64,000 bases of DNA from Gnetum montanum (lineage: Eukaryota > Streptophyta > Gnetopsida > Gnetales > Gnetaceae). The notes under the pieces were generated by a model. That model was given only the letters and a program-made list of their open reading frames with translations. It ran no database searches and was not told where the DNA came from. Below are positions 23,101-32,100 of the stretch, one piece after another; the stretch's first letter is position 1; each line of letters starts with the position of its first letter. The stretch is from the NCBI GenBank assembly GCA_015680685.1, contig MNCI01004095.1, positions 129,582-193,581 on the forward strand. Reading direction: 5' to 3'. The position numbers and the translations under genes were made by a program.

Positions 23101-26100
23101 NNNNNNNNNNNNNNNNNNNNNNNNNNNNNNNNNNNNNNNNNNNNNNNNNNNNNNNNNNNNNNNNNNNNNNNNNNNNNNNNNNNNNNNNNNNNNNNNNNNN
23201 NNNNNNNNNNNNNNNNNNNNNNNNNNNNNNNNNNNNNNNNNNNNNNNNNNNNNNNNNNNNNNNNNNNNNNNNNNNNNNNNNNNNNNNNNNNNNNNNNNNN
23301 NNNNNNNNNNNNNNNNNNNNNNNNNNNNNNNNNNNNNNNNNNNNNNNNNNNNNNNNNNNNNNNNNNNNNNNNNNNNNNNNNNNNNNNNNNNNNNNNNNNN
23401 NNNNNNNNNNNNNNNNNNAGGCATTGACTCCCTCACAGAGGCTATTGCGGCTGCTGGCACTTTTCTGGACTTCAAGGCAACGAAGCCAGATAAGGGCAAG
23501 CCTGGGAAGGGTAAGCATGGCACACCCTCCCACTCTCAGAGAACAGATACAGGATCCATCAAAGGTGGAACTACTTTCAGATCAGTTCAACAAGACAGTC
23601 GCCCGATGGGTGGTCCTCCAGGGAACCAAGGCTCCCAACAGAAATGCAAGGATACAGGGAGCAAGTGGCAACCTGGGGCCAAAAAGAAGCAGTTTACAGG
23701 AGGCGCCTTTAAGGGGCCAATTCAATGCTTCTTGTGTCGTGGAAATCTCTTGGCACGAAATTGTCCCCTGAGTTCAAGAAGGACTGAGAATAGGGAAGGG
23801 CCAACTCCTGGGAAACAATTGATGGCACTCGATTATCGCCCTGACCCATGCCTTCATATCACTGAAGGAAGCACATCAGGGGAACAGCAAAGGCTAGCGG
23901 TGATGATGGAGTTATCAGACATGGTTACATAGAGGTCAGGAGTTGGAAACTCCCAGAATCCTAATCCTGATACTCTACATCAGGTTCAATTGGCCCCAAT
24001 CACTGTGAGCACGAGTCAACTAAGTGCCCTAATTGATAATGGGGCTAGCCACAATTACATGGTTCCAACCATGGTGAAGGACTTGCAGCTAAAGATGGAA
24101 CCCGTGCAAGCATCCTACAAGTTGGCCAAGTTCAGACCCCTTTGGAGCATCGGGGTATGTCGTGGTGTCCCTGTTCGAGTAGGCTCATGGCAAGGAGTGC
24201 TAGATTTTTCAATTCTAGATATGGACTCCTTTCAGGTCATTTTGGGGCAAGAATTTTTATGCAAGGCCAAAGTTTTCACAGCCCCACACTTGGACCTAAT
24301 TTTTATTTCACATGAAAGCTCCCCATGCATCGTTCAAACTCATGGAGCACAGATGGGAAAGGATGAGGGCACTAGCCCCCAGATTGTATCACCAATAGTG
24401 ATGAAACGCTTGGCCAGGGACCCTACCAGGAAATTTCTGCTAGCCATGCAAACGGGTGATCCTTCTGAGGCTTGTGGATCCCAAGTTATTGTTGACCCAT
24501 GCATAGCACAGGTGCTCAATAAGTTTAAAGATGTGATGCCACCTGAACTGCCTGGTAGTTTGCCACCTCGGAGAGCAGTGGATCACAAAATCAAATTGCA
24601 GCCTGGCACTGATCCTCCTATCCAGAGGTCATATCGGTTAACAAAACCAGAATTGGGGGAACTGAAAAAGCAGCTTGAAGGCTTAATGTCCAAGGGATAC
24701 ATTCGTCCCTCAAAATCCCCTTATGGGGCACCGGTACTGTTTGTTACCAAGGAGGACGGAACGCTACGGCTCTGCTGTGATTATAAACTGCTGAATAAAC
24801 ACACGATCAAGAACAAGTATCCAGTACCGCTCATTTCTGACTTGTTCGATCAATTGGCAGGGGCTCGATATTTTACCCGACTAGACCTCAGACAAGGATA
24901 CTATCAGGTTCGTATTGCAGAAGGGGACGAAGCAAAAACTGCATGTGTAACGCGGTATGGGTCGTATGAATGGACCGTAATGCCCTTTGGGCTTTGCAAT
25001 GCACCGGCTACGTTTTGTACCCTAATGAATGAGATATTTCAACCCTTCCTAGACAAATTTGTAGTCGTTTATCTTGATGACATCTTGATATATAGCCAAT
25101 CAATGGAGGAACATGCCCTTCACCTGCAGAAGGTTCTTGAGAAGCTACGAGAAAATCAACTGTACGTTAAGAAAGAAAAATGTGAATTCTGCTGCTCGGA
25201 GCTAAAATTTTTTGGGCATCTCGTGGGGTATGGGCAGGTAAAGCCAAATCCAAAGAAGGTAGAGGTTGTGCGCCAATGGCCCGCTCCCACTAATGTGCAT
25301 GAGGTCAGACAGTTCATGGGGTTAGCTACTTTCTATAGGAAATCCATCAAAAATTTCTCAGGAATTACTGCTCCTCTGACCAATCTGCAAAAGAAAGAAG
25401 TTGCATGGGAGTGGGATGCAAATTGTCAGAAAGCCTTCGAGAGGATCAAAGAGGCTTTAACCTCCCATCCAGTGTTGGTGTTGCCTGATTTCTCGAAACC
25501 TTTTGAGGTTCATACAGATGCCAGTGACAATGCAATTGGGGGTGTCTTGCTACAAGAAGGTCATCCTATCGCTTATGAAAGTCGAAAGCTGAACCAAGTA
25601 GAGCAGAGGTGGCCAGTCCATGAAAAGGAAACGTTCGCTATTGTCCATTGCTTGAGAGCATGGAGACACTACCTGTTGGGAAGTCGTGTCCTCGTGAAGA
25701 CGGATAACCTGGCCACTAGTTACTTGATGAATCAAACAAAGCTGAGGCCCAAACAAGCTCGATGGTTGGCCATGTTGTCTAAATTTGATTTGCAATTAAC
25801 GTACCGTCCTGGAAAGGAGAATGTGGTGGCAGATGCATTGAGTCGCCGTCCTCACCCTGCTTCTCAGCTCTTTTCCATCATTGGGGCACAAACTTCACAC
25901 GTTCAATGTGATGAAGTGTTGTTGGCTAGAATTCAAGATGGTTTGAAAAGGGACCCCCATATCATTGATTTAATGAAGCTAATAGAAAATGGGCGAGCAT
26001 CGCAATTCAAAATGAGGGATGGACTGCTTTGGTTTCGAGAAAATCAGATATGCATTCCGGATTGGGATGGTCTACGCAAGGAGATCATCCGAGAATGCCA

Positions 26101-29100
26101 TGACACACAGTGGGCAGGGCACCCGGGACAGCAAAGGACCTTGGCTCTCATTGAGAGAACCTTCTTTTGGCCAAAAATGTATCAAGATGTGATCGCTTAT
26201 ATCCAGAAGTGTCTGGTGTGCCAGCAGGATAAGGGGTCAACGGAGCATCCGGGTGGTCTTCTGCTACCCTTGGAAATCCCTCCATTTCCATGGGCTACAG
26301 TGTCTATGGACTTCATCACGGGATTGCCAAATATTCAGGGTTTAAGCAGCATTATTGTTGTGGTGGACAAATTCTCTAAATTTGCCATATTCATTCCCTG
26401 TCCATCATAGTGTTCAGCTGAGGACACAGCAGCATATTATTTTGACAGGGTGGTTCAATATTTTGGGTTACCCATGAGCATCATTTCAGATTGAGACCCG
26501 CGCTTCACAAGTGCTTTTTGGCGAGCACTATTTGGCATGATGGGTACCACTCTCAAATTGTCAACGAGCTTTCATCCGCAGACCGATGGGCAGACAGAAC
26601 GGATGAATCGGGTACTTGAAGAGTACCTGCGTCACTATGTTTGTAGTAACCAAAAGAACTGGCCATTTCTGTTAGGGATTGCCCAGCTGAGCTATAACAT
26701 CCAGAAGTCCTCAGCTACTGGGTTTTCTCCTGCAGAACTGGTAATGGGGAGGCAACCCATTACCCCTCATATGGTCTCCCCCTCATTGCAGGGTCGGCAT
26801 CCCACAATGGATGAATTCTTGAAGAGGTGGTCTGAAAATGTTGATATAGCAAAGTATCATCTGGAGAGGGCAGTGCAATGAATGAAAAAATATGCCGATC
26901 GAAAACGCCAGCACCGTGAATTCAAGGTGGCTGATTGGGTTCTCCTGAAATTGGACCCACGACAGTTTAAACCGAAACAGGGAACTACCTCCAAGCTGAT
27001 GAGACAGTATGATGGTCCCCTCTGGATCATCGATAAAATTAACCCTGTGACATATAAGCTTCAGCTACCGATCAATATGGACCGAGTCCATCCAGTGTTT
27101 CATGTCAGCATGCTAAAGCTGTTGCCGAATGGTTTCCCATATCCAGAGAGAAGCCTCTCAGTCAGAGAGCGACCTTGTTTACAATCTATACAAGGGAAGA
27201 GAGCAGAATGCATCCGGAACTTCCGAACCACTGGCCATGGGGCAGATTTGAAAGTGGAGTTCATCGTCCACTAGAAACATCGTCCTGACTCAGACGATAG
27301 CTGGGAACCACTGGAGCGCTTGAGGTCCCAGGAAAACTTGATCCTGGATTTTTGTAGGGAGCAAGCAATTGACCTCCCACCTTGGCTGCTCCGATGATGG
27401 ATGGAGAAACCTCCCATGAAAAAAAAATCAGAAGAGGTGCAACATGTGGTGCCTTATAGGATTCGAGAGCAAATTCCTATGAGAGTCAACCTCAAACAGG
27501 GGAGGAATGTGCCTGGAGCCATTCAAAGTGCTCTATAGGCGATGGGGCTTAAGATTCAAAGAGTGTTGAACTTAAGACCCCTAGATCTTGGGATCAAACG
27601 AGTCAGGGGATGCCCTGGAACTCATGGATCCCTAGGTCGGTGCGTTCTATCATGTTGCAATGATAGACCACTTGATGTCCTCCCATAGCTTGGCATTTTA
27701 GGCCAAGTATGGAAGGATGGACAGTCCAAGTCTTGAGGAGTGATGCTCTTGACTTGGGTGTCAGATGCTAGGATGAGTCCGGATCCTAGGAAGACGATTG
27801 AGTTCAACGAAAATGCTTTACGGCCTTAGGCCCTAGCAGTTGGACCTTTCAGAACCAAAGATCCCTTCGAATTGAATCAGAATAGCATGGGCGTACTTCC
27901 CTGGAATTGACGGAATTCTCCCTTAGTTTTGATGTAGTAGCCTCGCGGGTTACCCAGGCCATGCTCCGAGGTCGTCGCTCATTTTAAGCGGGGGAGAATT
28001 GAGAGAGAGGTAGCAGGGTTGCTAGTAGCCTGCTACCTCCCCCACGATTCGGGGGCCGTGGGGGCACAAGGGGTCCTTCGCTCCTTGTGTCTTCGAAACC
28101 ATACTGGCATGGCAGTTCCATGCGTTAGTAAGAGGAGGCTACGACCTCCCTCATTACCCCACTCGGTAGGTCCTTGCCTGGGAGGGTTGCGTAGTTCAAC
28201 TCTGCGTTGGGGTGTTTTTACCGGGTGTGTCATGGGACGTGTTATGGGATGTTGCGTGCGCTCCTTGGAGCGCGACACCAACTACCAGCACGTGGTGATG
28301 AATCTGGAGGGTTCAGCTGGTAGTCCCCGTAGTGTCCACGTGAGTGGAGCAAGGGAGTGCTATCTAGCTTGTTAGCGTATTGCAAATATTGTTGATAAAA
28401 CACCGCTCAAGAGACATGCTAACACTAACACATCGTTTGTTGGCATGTGTTTCAGGATTGTTGATTGCTAAGGCGTATTCCTCTTGAGTTTTGTCCTGAT
28501 TCAGAATCTGCTTGGGAAACTCTTGGGGAACTCTTGGGGTGCCGAACAACGTTCTCAGGGACAACGTTGTTACATTAGTACTAAACTATAACCATCCTTG
28601 GCCAATCTATAAGCTTTGCTGATAATATCGACCACCAGAATATCCTCTTCTTATGCTTTTTGTTAATTCCATACAATACAACCCTAAACGAATATATACC
28701 TAGAGAACAGCCTTAGAAAATTCACTCACTTGCTATAAACTCAGTTATACTGTTGAGATCAATCTATACACTTTTCAGTGCTCCATCATGTATCTTGTAT
28801 ATGAGGTCTATGTACAGCGATAGAAGCAGGAATTTCCCTCAAGAAAACTTTTCATTTACTTTGTGCTAGAAGTATAAAGAACTCTTATTACCCTGAATCA
28901 CTTGATCATTAATTAAACAATTTACCTTACATGTAATCTGAATCAACTTTAACAAGTAAAATTAGATGTTGTGCCCATACACATGCAAACAAAAGGATTC
29001 ATTTGAGCATTATAAACAAGCAACAAATTGTACATGAAAATCTCATCACAAAGTTCAAACACAAAGGCAACGCCATCATTTTTTTAATATTCTCACAAAG

Positions 29101-32100
29101 GTTCCAAAAAACGTACTGCCTCTTCATCTTTCTCATGATCTGCTTCCAAAAGCTTCAGTTCCATTTCCTACAAATATGAAAATTAAATTCAATACATCTA
29201 GCATAACAACAACATTAATATTTGTGAAAGAAAAATTTTAGAAATCTCACTACACACCTTTATTTTTTTTCTTTTAGTTTCCATGAAAAATTCTTCTGTA
29301 CGTGCCTCAACATTGGTAAGAGGTTCTACCATGAGAAAAATACGATCAAAATACACTAAAACAGGCTCCTGGCCCAATCTACTCCAAGGAACCTAAGATA
29401 TTTATAAAAAACCCAAATTAATAATGAACACATGAATCTTAACAAGTGACTAAAATATTTTATTGATAAGAAAAGCAACTGCTGGCAAAATATAAATGTG
29501 GTTACCTTCAACTTAATTGAACCCAGGAATCCAGATTTCACTTTTATTGGTAGATTCAGTTCATTTAATGCTTCAGGTCTTAACTTCATGTTTTTCAATT
29601 CTACATCACCTGTATAAACATACTCTTCGGTCAGATTTTATCAAGAAATTTCCTAAAGATTCCTTGTAAATCAAACTACAATAAAGAAAAAATTAAAGAA
29701 ATGGTTCTTAAAGATTGCTTTAAGACATTTAACTCTGTCGTCGGGTGGCAGACCAAGCGCAGATGGCAGAATGGGCCTTGTGGCAATCGCAATGGGAGAA
29801 CCTACAGCAAGAGGCATAGAAGGAAGCAACCTCCATGCAAATTCAGGATCTATAGCGGATGGAAGGACTAATTACTGAACACTGGGCAAGCCTGGCACAA
29901 CTCATTGTAGAAACCAAACAACGGCTGGAAATGAGCACAGGCCCTACCGTCGCACAGGCTGCAGCGGATACCATGACAGCTCACGTGTTGGCTGAGGTTG
30001 AGAGCAGGGGGTCAACGAAAGGGAAGGGTCCGACTACAGCATAGAGCAGGAAGGGTTCGAGGGTAGGCGACTAGTGCCCAAATGACTAGACAAGGGATGG
30101 GGGCATAGGGTTGGGTGCAGGGCTTGGGACCCTGTGGGGTTTCTGGAGGGGTTGGGAATGGGGCTAGGCAACAAAACTCGCCTGCAAGGTGAGATTTTGA
30201 AGGGGGCCGATAAGGAGGCTTCCGTGGCGAAAAGGCTGTAGCGCCTTACATTTTGGGGGTATGGGGTCAGCCACACTAACCCAAGCTCTACCTATGTACA
30301 GCTTTTTTTGGAATTAATACAGCTCGAATTTCTTCCAAAAAAAAAACTCTTCTCAAACTTTCTAAAGTCTATGTAGTATGGGATTGTTCTTACATGCATT
30401 CTAGACCGAAATTGAGCATGGAGCTAAAATTTCAAAAGATAATGCATAATATATCAATATAAACATGACTAGGATGTAATAAGAATGGTTCAATATAAAC
30501 AACCACTACAGTACCATTCAAACTGCATCAAATATCACATTGTAGCACAACCAGAAAATGTCATTATCTGAACTGTTCTAAAGCAATGCTTATGCTTATG
30601 TATACAAACATGACTTGCTGAAAGAACAATCACAAACTCTACTTTACATCATGATTCTTTCAAGGGATATCAGAACTGTTCATATTTGACTTGGTCCACC
30701 TCCCCATCTAGATGGGAAGTGATGGCTTGCTATCCTATCATTATATGCTACTGTTTCCTGGTAAACATTTTCCTCTAATAACATGACAAGATCATTAGGG
30801 AACAATGGAACACCACTTGGAGAGATGGTAAGGTGCTTATTTCTTAAGTTGTAAGACTTGGGTTTGAACCTGGGTACAGCCACTCAAAAGATGTTAGGCT
30901 TTCACTCATATATCAACCCTTCAAGGACCCTGCCTTGGCAAGATGACCATTGAGCCTCTGTGTGATAATCGTAACATAAAAAGATCATTCATTTGTTCTT
31001 TATTTTTCTTTCACAAACACAGTGCTATAAAAGTTTTTGTTTGGTGTTTTTGCTTTTCATGCAAATCAAGTCCCTAGTAATGGCCCATGTTTCTTGTCAT
31101 AGTTTCCACCATTTTGTTCAGCAAATGTCACTTTTGTTTTAAAGCTGCTCTATTTACAACAAAATCTCCCACTTCCTCAAGGTGTTTATGTGATAGAAGA
31201 TTTTGAAGTTTTTTGTCTTTTAGGATCTATGAGCAACCAACATAGCATCTAAATATTTCATTTTATATGGCTGCTTTGTTGCCAAAAGACCACGAACAGT
31301 CCACTTACATTACTTTTGAATAGTCTTTTATGTAATTATGTGCTTCTCCTGCTAAAAGGAAGAAAATGAATACTCATTATCAATAAAAATCTTAATGCTC
31401 ATGTATTTGTCTGCCAAAATCAACTTAGCTTTTGTCATGGTCCACAAAATAAATTGCAAGGGTATGGCCTTGATTTACTCTTCTTGCAAGAGAAACAACT
31501 GGATGTTACAGATCTTGTTCATAGGGTCACAGCTTTAATTTGCATTTCAAATGTTTTCTTTCTTCTTTTCCTTTTTTTTTCTTTTTTGTTGCAGAGAACA
31601 TCATAAACATGTTAAAGTCCCTTGTGTGTTTTACTGTCTGCCTCATAATGAAACCGAAATTGTATGAAAGCCTTAAAAACGCATTTATGTTATTCATGCA
31701 TTCTCAACGCCCTTTGAAAATGCCCTAGAAACTGGATAGATTGAGAGCTGTTGTTCAAGGCTAGAAATGGGGTTGGAGCGTACCATGAAAGATTAATCTG
31801 TTTTGTTAATTTTATTACAATTTCTAAAGTTTTTAACTGTCTCACGTACAAAATAATTTCTAGACGTGCTCCAAATATGATTTTGCTCCTTGAAACATCC
31901 AACAAATTTGATATCATAAGTCTAGGAAAAGCTCTTTATGTTATTAAGAGCTCTTATTATTTAGAATTGATCTTCTCAGCCCCTACATTTACGTCAGATT
32001 GATCTTCAGAGTGACATTTATGCTTAAGGCAGAGACTCTGACTGTTTCAAAAACCTCTACTTTCTAAATATTTGGGCATCACATCTTGCATTAGACATTC

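Larger units (their letters stand above)
21938..28579 (+). mobile_element. Complete chromodomain Ty3/gypsy retrotransposon with target duplication
   Basis: 5' LTR 21943-22506, PBS 22509-22520, gag-pol 22667-27397, PPT 27986-27998, 3' LTR 28000-28574. The 5-bp target duplication TTAGT is perfect at 21938-21942 and 28575-28579. LTRs begin TG and end CA. They differ at about 18 of 564 aligned positions (14 transitions) plus one 11-bp tandem gain in the 3' LTR. It is inserted in a copia LTR inside VPS13 intron 4, antisense to the gene. The polyprotein carries in-frame stops, so it is inactive as read; 634 bases of gag are unsequenced. Confidence 0.95.

Noticed and set aside
22574-23932. Long open reading frames across 22785-23418 on both strands
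   Set aside because: They are open only because the gap is N. The gag frame is real at both ends but nothing can be said about the gap.
30815-30890. Functional tRNA gene
   Set aside because: A- and B-box-like motifs are present but no paired acceptor stem or anticodon arm can be drawn; kept only as SINE-like.
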